Shown here: positions 16,247 to 24,772 of the stretch, one piece after another
Position numbering within the stretch: position 1 is the first letter of the stretch
Layout: each line of letters opens with the position of its first letter
Assembly: GCF_900117395.1 (NCBI RefSeq)
Contig: NZ_FPEG01000002.1
Location: forward strand, 310,001 to 374,000
DNA from: Agrococcus sp. Marseille-P2731
GTDB lineage: Bacteria > Actinomycetota > Actinomycetes > Actinomycetales > Microbacteriaceae
Length of the DNA: 64,000 nucleotides
Direction: 5' to 3'
Notes under the pieces: generated by a model
The model's input: the letters and a program-made list of their open reading frames with translations, nothing else
The model's database searches: none
Told to the model about the DNA's origin: nothing
Program-made: the position numbers and the translations under genes

Positions 16247-17095
16247 TCAGCCGAGCCAGGGGGCGACGAGCGCCTCGCTGCGCTCCCACAGCAGGTCCAC
16301 GAGCCCGTCCGCGTGCACGAGCGGATTCGTCTCCTCGGCCGTCGCGAGCCTCGTCTGCGAGTAGAAGGCGCCGGGCTGCCAGGTCGTGCCCGGCGCGCCG
16401 TCGGCGAAGAACGTCAGGTTCGCGCCGCCTCGCTCCGGGCTCATGAGCATCAGGCGGGCCAGCGGCGTCCGGTAGACCAGCCGCAGGACGCTCGAGGAAC
16501 CGGTCGCGAAGCCGGTCCGGACGTTGCCGGGATCGAAGGAGACCGGTCGGATGCCCGCCTCGCCGTAGCGCGAGAGCAGCCCGCGCGCGTGCCAGATGTT
16601 CGCGAGCTTCGCGGTGCCGTAGGCGCGGGCGGGGGTGTACCCGCGCGTCGCGGTCAAGTCGTCGAGGTCGGGGCGCGCGAGCAGGCGCGCGGCCGAGCTC
16701 GCCGTGTTCACGACGATGCCTGCACCGGCTTCTAGCGGCTCGAGCAGGAGCTGGGTCAGCAGGAAGGGTGCGAGGTGGTTCACCTGGAACGTCAGCTCGT
16801 TGCCGTCGGTGGTGATCCTGCGCGGGCCGAAGACGCCGCCCGCGTTGTTGGCCAGCACATCGATGCGGTCGGTGGCGCCGCGCAGCGCCGTGGCGAGCGC
16901 GGCGACCTCGTCGAGCCTCGCGAAGTCCGCCGTCCAGTGCTCGGCGCCCAGCGAACGCGCGACGGCGGCGGTCTTCTCCGGTGATCTGCCGACGAGCAGC
17001 ACTCGGTGCCCGCGGTCGACCAGCTGGCGCGCGGCGGCGGCACCGATCCCGTCGGATGCGCCCGTGAGCACGATCGTGCGGCTGCCAGTGTCCAT
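16247..17095 (-). CDS. SDR-family NAD(P)-dependent oxidoreductase
   Basis: 282 aa. Rossmann fold with the glycine motif TGASDGIG (10-17), NNAG in VLANNAGGVFG, active-site Ser in NTASSAARL, and the YGTAK Tyr/Lys pair. The length and the long C-terminal substrate lobe resemble retinol-dehydrogenase-like and WW-domain-oxidoreductase-like SDRs. Substrate unknown. ATG 17095 has GGAG just upstream. It diverges from the amylase-family gene with 49 bp between starts. Confidence 0.85.
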   Translation of the reverse strand: MDTGSRTIVLTGASDGIGAAAARQLVDRGHRVLLVGRSPEKTAAVARSLGAEHWTADFARLDEVAALATALRGATDRIDVLANNAGGVFGPRRITTDGNELTFQVNHLAPFLLTQLLLEPLEAGAGIVVNTASSAARLLARPDLDDLTATRGYTPARAYGTAKLANIWHARGLLSRYGEAGIRPVSFDPGNVRTGFATGSSSVLRLVYRTPLARLMLMSPERGGANLTFFADGAPGTTWQPGAFYSQTRLATAEETNPLVHADGLVDLLWERSEALVAPWLG

Positions 17096-17144
17096 GGCTC
17101 CAGCATGACAGGGCGCGTTGATCTCGGCCGGGCAGGATGGGTGC

Positions 17145-18473
17145 ATGTCGGATGCGCGGAACGATGGCCAGCACTGGAGCTTCAGCACGATGTGGTGGCA
17201 CGTCTACCCCCTCGGCTTCACCGGTGCGCCGATCCGCGACCACGAGCATCCGACCGAGGTCGCGCATCGCCTCCCGCACCTGGAGGCGTGGCTGGACCAC
17301 GTCATCGGGCTCGGCCTCAACGGCATCGCGCTCGGCCCGGTGTTCGCCAGCAGCACCCACGGCTACGACACCGTCGACCACTTCCGCATCGATCCGCGGC
17401 TCGGCGACGACGGCGACTTCGACCGGCTGATCGCCGCCGCCCACGATCGGGGCATCCGAGTGCTGCTCGACGGCGTCTTCAACCACGTCGGTCGTGAGCA
17501 CCCGGCCTTCCTCGCTGCGCAGGCCGACGCGAGCGCGCCGGAGGCCGCCCTCTTCCGTCGTGATGCATCCGGCGAGGTGCAGGTCTTCGAGGGTCACGGC
17601 GCCCTCGTCGAGCTCGACCACGACTCGCCCGCGGTCGAGCAGCTCGTCGTCGACGTCTGCAGCCACTGGCTCGATCGCGGCGCCGACGGCTGGCGGCTCG
17701 ACGCCGCCTACGCCGTGCCGAGCGGCTTCTGGTCGAGGGTGCTGCCGCGCGTGCGCGAGCGGCACCCTGATGCCTGGTTCCTCGGCGAGGTGATCCACGG
17801 CGACTACGCCGGCATCGTCCGGGAGTCGACGATCGACTCGCTCACGCAGTACGAGCTGTGGCAGGGCATCTGGCACGGCATCGCCGACCGCAACCTGTTC
17901 GAGCTCGAGCACGCCATCGAGCGGGGCAACGCGCTGCTCGGCGACTTCGTGCCCGCGACCTTCGTCGGCAACCACGACGTGACGCGCATCGCCTCGGCGA
18001 TCGACCCGGCGCTGGTGCCGCACGCGCTCGCGGTGCTGTTCGCCGTCGCCGGCACGCCTGCCATCTACGCCGGCGACGAGTACGGCTGGCAGGCGGTCAA
18101 GGAGGAGCGCCTGGGCGGCGACGACGCGATCCGGCCCGAGTTCCCCGCCGCGCCGCCGCGGCCGGAGGAGCTGGACGCATCCGCTCGCCGCTCGCTCGAC
18201 GTGCACCGCGAGCTGCTGGCGCTGCGACGCCGCAACCCGTGGCTGACGACGGCGCGCACCGATGTCGTGCACGTGGCGAACCTGGCGCTCGTGCTGCGCA
18301 CCGCGACGGGCGAGGCCGGGCTCGTGACGGCGCTGAACCTCGACGACGCCCCCGTCACGGTGCCTGCGGCGGATGCGTCGACGGTCGTCGCCGGGGAGGG
18401 CGAGCTGGGCGATGGTCGCCTGGCGCTGCCCGCGCGCGGCTGGGCTGTGCTCGAGGTGCGGCTCAGCCGGTGA
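17145..18473 (+). CDS. Alpha-amylase family (GH13) glycosidase
   Basis: 442 aa, cytoplasmic (no signal peptide). All GH13 regions are present: DGVFNH (region I), GWRLDAAYAV with the nucleophile Asp (II), FLGEVIHG with the acid/base Glu (III) and FVGNHDVTR (IV). Opening WWHVYPLGFTGAP and the small C-terminal beta domain match the actinobacterial group of short intracellular amylase-like enzymes, acting on alpha-glucosidic bonds of maltodextrin-like or trehalose-like sugars. The precise substrate cannot be read. ATG 17145 is favoured, but the SD is weak. The 3' end overlaps the convergent cupredoxin gene by 11 bp. Confidence 0.9.
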   Translation: MSDARNDGQHWSFSTMWWHVYPLGFTGAPIRDHEHPTEVAHRLPHLEAWLDHVIGLGLNGIALGPVFASSTHGYDTVDHFRIDPRLGDDGDFDRLIAAAHDRGIRVLLDGVFNHVGREHPAFLAAQADASAPEAALFRRDASGEVQVFEGHGALVELDHDSPAVEQLVVDVCSHWLDRGADGWRLDAAYAVPSGFWSRVLPRVRERHPDAWFLGEVIHGDYAGIVRESTIDSLTQYELWQGIWHGIADRNLFELEHAIERGNALLGDFVPATFVGNHDVTRIASAIDPALVPHALAVLFAVAGTPAIYAGDEYGWQAVKEERLGGDDAIRPEFPAAPPRPEELDASARRSLDVHRELLALRRRNPWLTTARTDVVHVANLALVLRTATGEAGLVTALNLDDAPVTVPAADASTVVAGEGELGDGRLALPARGWAVLEVRLSR

Positions 18474-18969
18474 CCTCGACCTGGCCCGACATCGAGCCGG
18501 GGTGGGGGTCGCAGACGAAGCTGTAGGTGCCTGCCACGAGCGTGATCTCGACCGTCGAGTCGTCCGTGCCCGCCACCTCCGTCGCCACGTCGACGTCGCC
18601 CGGGCCGCTGAAGCGGAAGTTGTGCAGCTGCGAGCGGTCGTCGAAGGTCAGCGTGTAGTCGCCCGCTGGAAGGGTCGTGACGGGCGCTCCGTCTGCGTCG
18701 AGGAGCTGGATCTCATAGGCCTCGGGGTCCTCGGCCGTACCGACCATGCCCGTGAGCGCGGTGGCGGCGGGGGCAGCTGCGTCGTCCGATTCCGAGTCGG
18801 TGCTGGGCTCTGAGGACTCGTCGGCCGGCTGCGAGTCCGGGCTGCCGGAGGCCGCGGGCTCGCTCGCTGCTGGCGCGCTGTCAGCAGGGCCTTCGCTAGC
18901 GGCGCAGCCCGTCAGGGCGAGCGCGGCGACGACGAGGAGCGCCGAGATCGTGGTGCGAGTGCTGGGCAT
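18463..18969 (-). CDS. Plastocyanin/cupredoxin-like lipoprotein
   Basis: 168 aa. A lipoprotein signal with lipobox LTGC ends near residue 22, followed by an Ala/Ser/Asp-rich linker to about 72 and a cupredoxin domain. Copper ligands are visible: His in LHNFRF, then Cys, His and Met in VCDPHPGSM. It would be an outer-membrane-face electron carrier or copper protein. AGGAGG precedes ATG 18969. Its end overlaps the convergent amylase-family gene. Confidence 0.85.
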   Translation of the reverse strand: MPSTRTTISALLVVAALALTGCAASEGPADSAPAASEPAASGSPDSQPADESSEPSTDSESDDAAAPAATALTGMVGTAEDPEAYEIQLLDADGAPVTTLPAGDYTLTFDDRSQLHNFRFSGPGDVDVATEVAGTDDSTVEITLVAGTYSFVCDPHPGSMSGQVEVTG

Positions 18970-19099
18970 GGCTGCCTCCTGTGCTCGGGCCGGGAACGGA
19001 GTCGCAGGGATCGCGCCGTCCTGGCTCGATCAGCGTAGTCCTGCCGCCCGGGTGTCGAACCTGGGAGCCGGGCGACGGGGGATGGGGGACGATGGCGCG

Positions 19100-20347
19100 A
19101 TGAGCGCTCGCGATCTCGACCTCGTCCTGTTCGGTGCGACCGGCTTCGTCGGCAGGCTCGTCGCGGCGCACGTCGCGGAGTCCGCGCCGAGCGGGTTGCG
19201 CATCGGCCTCGCCGGGCGCTCGCCCGAGCGGCTCGAGCACGTGCGTGCGCAGCTGCCGCCCGTCGCCGCGGCGTGGCCGCTCGTGGTGGCGGACAGCGAC
19301 GACGACGCGAGCCTGCGCGCGCTCGCTGCCCGCACTGCGGTGGTCGCGAGCACCGTCGGCCCCTACCTGCGCTACGGCGCCGGGCTCGTCGACGCCTGCG
19401 CGGACGCGGGCACGCACTACGCAGACCTGACCGGCGAGGTGCTCTTCGTGCGCGACATCGTCGAGCGCAGCCACGATCGGGCTCAAGCGAGCGGCGCGCG
19501 CATCGTGGTGTCCTGCGGCTTCGACTCGGTCCCCTCCGACCTCGCCGTCCATCTGCTGCACGAGCGAGCCGCCGCGGACGGCGCGGGTGCGCTGACCGAC
19601 ACGACGCTGCGCGTGCGGCGGCTCTCCGGTGGCATCAGCGGGGGCACGATCGACTCGCTGCGGGCGCAGCTCGAGCGGGTGCGCGAGGAGCCGGCGCTCG
19701 CCGCCGTGCTCGACGACCCGGCGGCGCTCGCCGTCGGCGTGGATGGCGCGGGCGCGACCGCGCCTGCCAGGATCGCGCCGGGCCAGCGGGACGTCTCGCG
19801 ACCCTTCCTCGACGTCGAGACGGGGGAGTGGGCGGCACCGTTCGTGATGGCCGGGTACAACACCAGGCTCGTGCGCCGCTCGACCGCGCTGCGCGGCGGC
19901 GCCTACGGCGAGCGGTTCCGCTACCGCGAGGTCGTCGCGACCGGGCCGGGCGTGCGCGGGCGGCTGGCCGCGGCGGCGGTCGCCGCCGGCACGCGAGCGC
20001 TCACGGTCGCGATGGCACTCCCGAGCGTGCGTCGCGCGCTCGACGCGGTGCTGCCGTCACCGGGCGAGGGGCCCTCAGAGGAGCGCCGCGCAGCCGGCTC
20101 CTTCGAGGTGGAGACGACCACGCGCACGGAGCGCGGCGCGCGCTACGCGGCGCTCGTCGCTGCCGACGGCGATCCCGGCTACGCCGCGACCTCGATCATG
20201 CTCGGCGAGGCCGCCCTCGCGCTCGCCGTCGACGATGAGCGCTGCAGCGCGGAGGGCGGCGTGCTCACCCCCGCGTTCGCGATGGGCGACGTGCTCGTCG
20301 AGCGGCTGCGAGCGGCCGGCCTCAGGCTCGAGGTGCGGAGGATCTGA
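19100..20347 (+). CDS. Saccharopine dehydrogenase-like / trans-acting enoyl reductase family protein
   Basis: 415 aa. The N-terminal Rossmann motif FGATGFVGRLVAAHVA and LAGRSPERLEHVRAQLP, the SCGFDSVPSDLAVHLL block and the carboxyl GEAALALA are hallmarks of the saccharopine-dehydrogenase-like family that includes mycobacterial Rv2449c and the trans enoyl reductase Rv2953. These act on polyketide or lipid intermediates, but most members are uncharacterised. ATG 19100 is preferred to ATG 19082 because GGGGGA lies 10 nt upstream. Confidence 0.8.
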   Translation: MSARDLDLVLFGATGFVGRLVAAHVAESAPSGLRIGLAGRSPERLEHVRAQLPPVAAAWPLVVADSDDDASLRALAARTAVVASTVGPYLRYGAGLVDACADAGTHYADLTGEVLFVRDIVERSHDRAQASGARIVVSCGFDSVPSDLAVHLLHERAAADGAGALTDTTLRVRRLSGGISGGTIDSLRAQLERVREEPALAAVLDDPAALAVGVDGAGATAPARIAPGQRDVSRPFLDVETGEWAAPFVMAGYNTRLVRRSTALRGGAYGERFRYREVVATGPGVRGRLAAAAVAAGTRALTVAMALPSVRRALDAVLPSPGEGPSEERRAAGSFEVETTTRTERGARYAALVAADGDPGYAATSIMLGEAALALAVDDERCSAEGGVLTPAFAMGDVLVERLRAAGLRLEVRRI

Positions 20348-20362
20348 GCGGGGCGCGACGCC

Positions 20363-21325
20363 TCAGGCAGCCCGCTGCGCCTCGAGGCGACGCAGGCGCA
20401 GGCGTGCCCAGTCCTGGGCTCGTCGACCGTCGCCCGAGGCGAGCGCGCGTCCGGCGATCCAGAGCACCGCGCGGGTCGCGGTCACGACCGGCAGCGGTGA
20501 GCGCCGCACCCCGAGCAGGCGGCGGTAGGGCGCGGGGATCGTCGCGACCGCGCCCTCGAAGAGCAGGCGGTACCCGAGCCCGGCGGCGCCCTCGACGCCG
20601 ACCGGCGGCCGGCGCAGGAACGCGACGACGTCGTGCACGCGCTCGTCGCCGCGCAGCTCGCCCCGTTTGAGGTAGCCGGCGAGCCGCCCTCGCAGCTCGT
20701 CCGCCGTCGCCGGGGGATCGTCGACGCGCATCAGGCGGCCGGCGACCGCCCACTCTGCCACGTACGCATCGGCACCGCCGGGGATGCTGGCGTCGCGCAT
20801 CCGCCGCGACCCCGCTCGGCGGCAGGGCCCTCGCCCTCGCGTCGGCGGACCCCAGGTCTGCTGGCAGGTGAGGAAGGCGTCGGTGAAGGCCAGGTGCACC
20901 CAAGCCGCGAGGCCGCCGTCGTCGGCCCGATAGCTGCGCTCGGCACCCGCGCCGTCCCGGTAGCTGCCGGCCACGCGGGCGTGCAGCCGCCCCACCCGCG
21001 CCGTCTCGCGCGCGGCCTGCTCGGTGGAGCCGTAGGTGACGCAGACGACCCAGCGCACGGTGCCGGCGAGGCGCCCGAGCGGATCCTCGCGGTAGGAGGA
21101 CCAGTCGTGGACGCCCGCCATCGCACCCGGGTGCAGCGCCTGTAGCAGCAGGGCGCGGATGCCGGCCACGAGCGTCGCCATGCTGCCGTGCACCGTCCAG
21201 GCCGCGCCGTCCTCGGCGAAGTGTCCCGCATCGTCGCCCTCGGCGAGCTCGCGGATCCATCGCGGCGTGCCCTCCGGGTCGCCGGAGAGCGCCGTCAGCA
21301 GGCGCGCTCGAAGTTCGGTGCGCAT
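20363..21325 (-). CDS. MpaB-like oxygenase (DUF2236)
   Basis: 320 aa. The heme/latex-clearing-protein-like DUF2236 fold is indicated by VHGSMATLVAGIRALLLQALHPGAMAGVHDWSSYREDPLGRLAGT and by VHLAFTDAFLTCQ. MpaB-type proteins are heme-dependent oxygenases. Odd feature: between FLTCQQTW and IPGGADAYVAEW lies about 22 residues rich in Arg/Gly encoded by CGA and GGG codons, an in-frame insertion unlike the rest. It ends 15 bp from the convergent upstream gene. Confidence 0.8.
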   Translation of the reverse strand: MRTELRARLLTALSGDPEGTPRWIRELAEGDDAGHFAEDGAAWTVHGSMATLVAGIRALLLQALHPGAMAGVHDWSSYREDPLGRLAGTVRWVVCVTYGSTEQAARETARVGRLHARVAGSYRDGAGAERSYRADDGGLAAWVHLAFTDAFLTCQQTWGPPTRGRGPCRRAGSRRMRDASIPGGADAYVAEWAVAGRLMRVDDPPATADELRGRLAGYLKRGELRGDERVHDVVAFLRRPPVGVEGAAGLGYRLLFEGAVATIPAPYRRLLGVRRSPLPVVTATRAVLWIAGRALASGDGRRAQDWARLRLRRLEAQRAA

Positions 21326-21407
21326 GGCTTCAGCCTGCCAGTCGAACCTGGGGCGATCGTCGCGCCGGGCACGGAGGCCCGGCACGACCGCGCAGCCGCG
21401 CCTTCGG

Positions 21408-23156
21408 TCACTCGACGAGCTTGCCGTCGACGGAGTCGTCGAGCTGCGCCTCGGCGAGCGCCCGGAAGCTCTCGGGGGCGGGCGCGAGCGGCTCGAACGC
21501 CACCCCGGTGCTCGGCGACCAGACGAAGTTGCCGCGCAGCGACTCATCCTGCTCGGGGAAGTCTGCGCGGTTGTGGCAGCCGCGCGTCTCGCGGCGCTCG
21601 AGCGCGCACTCGAGCGTGGCGCGCGCGGCGAGCAGCGAGCCGAGCAGGTCGTAGGCGTGCGCGAGGTCGTCGAAGCCCGCGATGTCGGGATGCGCCGTCA
21701 CGTGCTGGGCGCGCTCCTCGATCGCGTCGAGCGCCGCGAGCCCGGCTCGCAGGCCCTCCTCGGTGCGCACGACGCCGGCGTGCTGGCTCATGGTGTTGCG
21801 GATCTCGCGCTGCAGCCGGCGAGCCGACTCCGTGCCCTCCTCGCGCAGCAGCCCTCGCATCTCGCTCCGCGCCTCCTCGACGGCGCTCGGGTCGCGGCGC
21901 ACCTCGGTGCGCGCGGCGACGTAGTCGGCGGCGTGCGCACCCGTGATCCGCCCGTAGACGAGCAGCTCGATCAGGGAGTTGCCGCCGAGGCGGTTCGCGC
22001 CGTGCAGGCCCGACGAGGCCTCACCGATCGCGTAGAGCCCGTCGACGCCCGTGCCGTGGTCGTCGGGCGCGACCCAGACGCCGCCCATCGAGTAGTGCGC
22101 CGTCGGGGCGATCTCCATCTTCGTGGTGGTGATGTCGAGCATCTGCAGGTCGATGAGCGTGCGGTAGACGCGCGGCAGCTGCTGCAGGATCTGCTCGCGC
22201 GGCAGGTGCGAGACGTCGAGGTAGACGCCGCCCTTCTCGGTGCCGCGGCCTTCGGCGATCTCGGTGTACCCCGCGAGCGCCACCCGGTCGCGCGTCGAGA
22301 GCTCCATGCGCTCGGGGTCGTAGCGCTCCATGTAGCGCTCGCCCAGCGCGTTCGTCAGGATCCCGCCCTCGCCGCGCGCAGCCTCCGAGACCAGCGTGCC
22401 CGCAGCGTCATCGGGCTCGAGCAGGCCGGAGGGGTGGAACTGCACCAGCTCGGCGTCGCGGATGCGCGCGCCGGCGAGCGCCGCGAGGCGGAAGGAGTCG
22501 CCGGTGTTCTCGTCGCGGCGGGAGGAGGTGTGGCGCCAGATGCGCGTGTGGCCGCCGGCGGCGAGGATCACGGCGTCGGCGTGGATCTGCACGGGGGTGC
22601 CATCGACGACGTCGAAGCCGTAGGCGCCGAAGATCGTGCCATCGGCGACGAGGAGGCGGGTGATGTAGATGGTGTCGACGATCTCGACCTGCAGCTCGGC
22701 GGCGCGGCGCATCAGGGTGCGCTGCAGCTCGAGGCCGGTGTAGTCGCCGGCGTAGGCGGTGCGCCGGTAGGTGTGCGCGCCGAAGAAGCGCTGCGAGATG
22801 CGCCCGTCCTCCTCGCGGGCGAACGGCATGCCCCACTGCTCGAGCTCCTCGATGCCCTGGGCGGCCCCCTGCGCGACGGTCTCGACGATCGCAGGGTCGG
22901 CGAGGAAGTAGGACTCGCGCAGGGTGTCGGCGGCGTGCTGCTGCCAGGAGTCCTCGGGATCCATGGTTGCGAGCGCGGCGTTGATGCCACCGGCGGCGAG
23001 CGTCGTGTGTGCGTCGTGCTTGCGGCGCTTGCCGACCGCCAGCACCTGCACGCCGCGCTGGGCGAGCTCGATGGAGGCGCGCAGGCCCGCGCCGCCGGTG
23101 CCGATGACGAGGACGGAGGTGGAGAGGAGGCGCTCGGATGCGTGCGGTGCGGTCAT
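21408..23156 (-). CDS. FAD-dependent dehydrogenase, L-aspartate oxidase / fumarate reductase flavoprotein family
   Basis: 582 aa. Dinucleotide-binding GTGGAGLRASIELA (19-32), AAGGINAAL, the catalytic-domain HPSGL and SEAARGEGGILTN, TAHYSMGGVWV and HGANRLGGNSLIELLVYGR are the core of the SdhA/FrdA/NadB family; the C-terminal helical domain with HAGVVR and CHNRADFPEQD is present. No iron-sulfur or membrane subunit and no nadA/nadC are nearby, so it is probably a soluble oxidase or reductase of its own. It diverges from a LysR gene that probably controls it. The transcript appears leaderless: TAGCGT ends 6 nt before ATG 23156. Confidence 0.85.
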   Translation of the reverse strand: MTAPHASERLLSTSVLVIGTGGAGLRASIELAQRGVQVLAVGKRRKHDAHTTLAAGGINAALATMDPEDSWQQHAADTLRESYFLADPAIVETVAQGAAQGIEELEQWGMPFAREEDGRISQRFFGAHTYRRTAYAGDYTGLELQRTLMRRAAELQVEIVDTIYITRLLVADGTIFGAYGFDVVDGTPVQIHADAVILAAGGHTRIWRHTSSRRDENTGDSFRLAALAGARIRDAELVQFHPSGLLEPDDAAGTLVSEAARGEGGILTNALGERYMERYDPERMELSTRDRVALAGYTEIAEGRGTEKGGVYLDVSHLPREQILQQLPRVYRTLIDLQMLDITTTKMEIAPTAHYSMGGVWVAPDDHGTGVDGLYAIGEASSGLHGANRLGGNSLIELLVYGRITGAHAADYVAARTEVRRDPSAVEEARSEMRGLLREEGTESARRLQREIRNTMSQHAGVVRTEEGLRAGLAALDAIEERAQHVTAHPDIAGFDDLAHAYDLLGSLLAARATLECALERRETRGCHNRADFPEQDESLRGNFVWSPSTGVAFEPLAPAPESFRALAEAQLDDSVDGKLVE

Positions 23157-23162
23157 GCTCCC

Positions 23163-23168
23163 ACGCTA
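23163..23168 (-). promoter_or_regulatory. -10 hexamer TAGCGT, leaderless flavoprotein transcript
   Basis: Minus-strand TAGCGT ends 6 nt before ATG 23156. A TTGGAC -35-like element stands 18 bp upstream (23187-23192) and overlaps the candidate LysR site. Confidence 0.5.
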
Positions 23169-23182
23169 CGAGCGCGTGCGTC

Positions 23183-23197
23183 ATGCGTCCAATGCAT
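23183..23197. promoter_or_regulatory. Candidate LysR box (T-N11-A) between flavoprotein and lysR
   Basis: ATGCGTCCAATGCAT has the arms ATGC/GCAT around seven bases and fits the LysR-type T-N11-A rule (23184-23196). It covers the predicted -35 of the flavoprotein gene, so binding could repress or activate it. Confidence 0.4.
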
Positions 23198-23220
23198 AGA
23201 TCGAGTAGGCGCGATGCCGG

Positions 23221-23226
23221 TATCGT
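23221..23226 (+). promoter_or_regulatory. -10 hexamer TATCGT, leaderless lysR transcript
   Basis: TATCGT ends 6 nt before ATG 23233, which is the reason for choosing that ATG over ATG 23227. Confidence 0.45.
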
Positions 23227-23232
23227 ATGAGG

Positions 23233-24168
23233 ATGAAGCTCGAGCACCTCCGTTCCTTCGAAGCCGTGGCGCGCGTGGGCAGCTTCACGCGGGCTGCGGC
23301 CGAGCTCTTCGTCGCGCAGCCGTCGCTGAGTCGGCAGATCGGGGCGCTCGAGGCCGACCTCGGCACCGAGCTGCTGCGGCGGGCACCGTCGGGGGTGAGC
23401 CTGACGGCCGCGGGGGAGGTGCTGCTGCCGATCGCGCGGCGCATGCTGGGTGACGCGCAGAGCGCCCGCGCGCAGCTGGACGCGCTCGCCGGCCTGCGCC
23501 GCGGCAGCGTGCGCCTGGGCGCGACGCCGACCCTGTGCGTCTCGCTCGTCGCCGACGTGCTCGCGGCGTTCCGCGCCGCGCATCCTGGCATCGAGCTGCA
23601 CATCACGGAGGCCGGGTCGCGGTCGCTCGGTGAGGCGCTCGACCAGGGCGCTCTCGACCTGGCCCTCGTGGTCACGCGAGGCGCGCAGGCACCCGCCCCG
23701 GCGACCGAGCTGGTGCCCCTGCTCTCCGAGGAGCTCGTGGTGGTCTCGGCGGCCGACGACGCGCCGCTCAGCGAGGTGACGCTCGCGCAGCTCGCCCGCA
23801 TGCCGCAGGTCACCTTCAACCGCAGCTACGACCTGCGCGTCGCGACCGACGCAGCGTTCGCCGCCGCGGGCCTCACGCCCACGATCGCGGTCGAAGGTGC
23901 CGAGATGGATGCGGTCCTGCGCTTCGTCGAGCGCGGCGTCGGCGTCGCCGTGGTGCCGGCGATGGTCGGCATCGGCCGCCCGGCATTGCGCAGCGCGCGG
24001 CTCGTGCGGCCGCAGCTCACGCGCACGGTCACCCTCGCCCGTCGCACCGACGTCACAGCGTCAGCAGCCGCATCCGCCATGCAGCAGGCGATCTTCGAGA
24101 CGGTCGATCGCCTCGCCGCCCCCGGCAGCGAGCTCGCGCAGCGCGTGCGGCTCGCGCCGAGGGCGTGA
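23233..24168 (+). CDS. LysR-family transcriptional regulator
   Basis: 311 aa. Winged-helix DNA-binding domain at residues 1-60 (LEHLRSFEAVARVGSFTRAA, QPSLSRQIGALE) and a two-lobed effector-binding domain from about 88 (GSVRLGATPTLCVSLVADVL) to the end. LysR regulators usually control the divergent neighbour in response to a pathway metabolite; here that is the flavoprotein dehydrogenase. The gene ends 10 bp before the convergent PPOX gene. Confidence 0.9.
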   Translation: MKLEHLRSFEAVARVGSFTRAAAELFVAQPSLSRQIGALEADLGTELLRRAPSGVSLTAAGEVLLPIARRMLGDAQSARAQLDALAGLRRGSVRLGATPTLCVSLVADVLAAFRAAHPGIELHITEAGSRSLGEALDQGALDLALVVTRGAQAPAPATELVPLLSEELVVVSAADDAPLSEVTLAQLARMPQVTFNRSYDLRVATDAAFAAAGLTPTIAVEGAEMDAVLRFVERGVGVAVVPAMVGIGRPALRSARLVRPQLTRTVTLARRTDVTASAAASAMQQAIFETVDRLAAPGSELAQRVRLAPRA

Positions 24169-24178
24169 CGCCGCGCCG

Positions 24179-24658
24179 CTAGAGCCGGACGATGCCGCTA
24201 TCGCCCATGTCGGGCTGCGCGTCGGACACCAGGCCCTTCACGAACTGCACCGCGACGGCGACGGTGCCGGGCGAGTCCCAGTACTCCGCCGAGCTCGCGG
24301 TGACCTCGATGAGCCCGTTGTCCGCATCCTCAGGCCCGCCGGACATGTAGGCGCCGGCCGACGCATCCCACAGCTCGCGCAGCTTCGCCACGTCGTCCAC
24401 GAAGCGCGCGGTGCCGGCGAGCGATACCCAGCCCTCCTTGCCGGCGTAGTGCACGTTCACGCGCGGGTCGGCAGCGATGGCCTCGACCTTGTCGGTCGAG
24501 CGCTCGGTGATGAACCAGACGGTGCCGGGCTCCTCGAAGTCCTGCGTGCCCATCGGCGTCGAGACCAGGTCGCCCGTCTTCGAGACGTAGGCGAGCGAGG
24601 CGATGCGCGTCGAGCGCATGATGTCGGTGACGGTCTGCAGCTGGGTGTCGGTGTCCAT
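24179..24658 (-). CDS. Pyridoxamine 5'-phosphate oxidase-like FMN-binding protein
   Basis: 159 aa split-barrel protein of the general-stress-protein-26 type: IASLAYVSKTGDLVSTPMGTQ, GTVWFITERSTDKVEAIAADP RVNVHYAG-like core and FVDD. The family binds FMN or F420; many members are uncharacterised. The start at ATG 24658 gives the normal family length; upstream in-frame residues are not conserved in character. Stands alone between convergent lysR and the divergent GNAT-nuclease gene. Confidence 0.8.
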   Translation of the reverse strand: MDTDTQLQTVTDIMRSTRIASLAYVSKTGDLVSTPMGTQDFEEPGTVWFITERSTDKVEAIAADPRVNVHYAGKEGWVSLAGTARFVDDVAKLRELWDASAGAYMSGGPEDADNGLIEVTASSAEYWDSPGTVAVAVQFVKGLVSDAQPDMGDSGIVRL

Positions 24659-24772
24659 GGGCTCACGCTCGCACCGGGCGCTGTGCACAGGCTGAGTTCA
24701 CGCGCCTCGGACAGGATGGGCGCGGTGCAGGCACTGTCGAGCGGGAGCGCACCACCGACGATGGGGGAGCCG

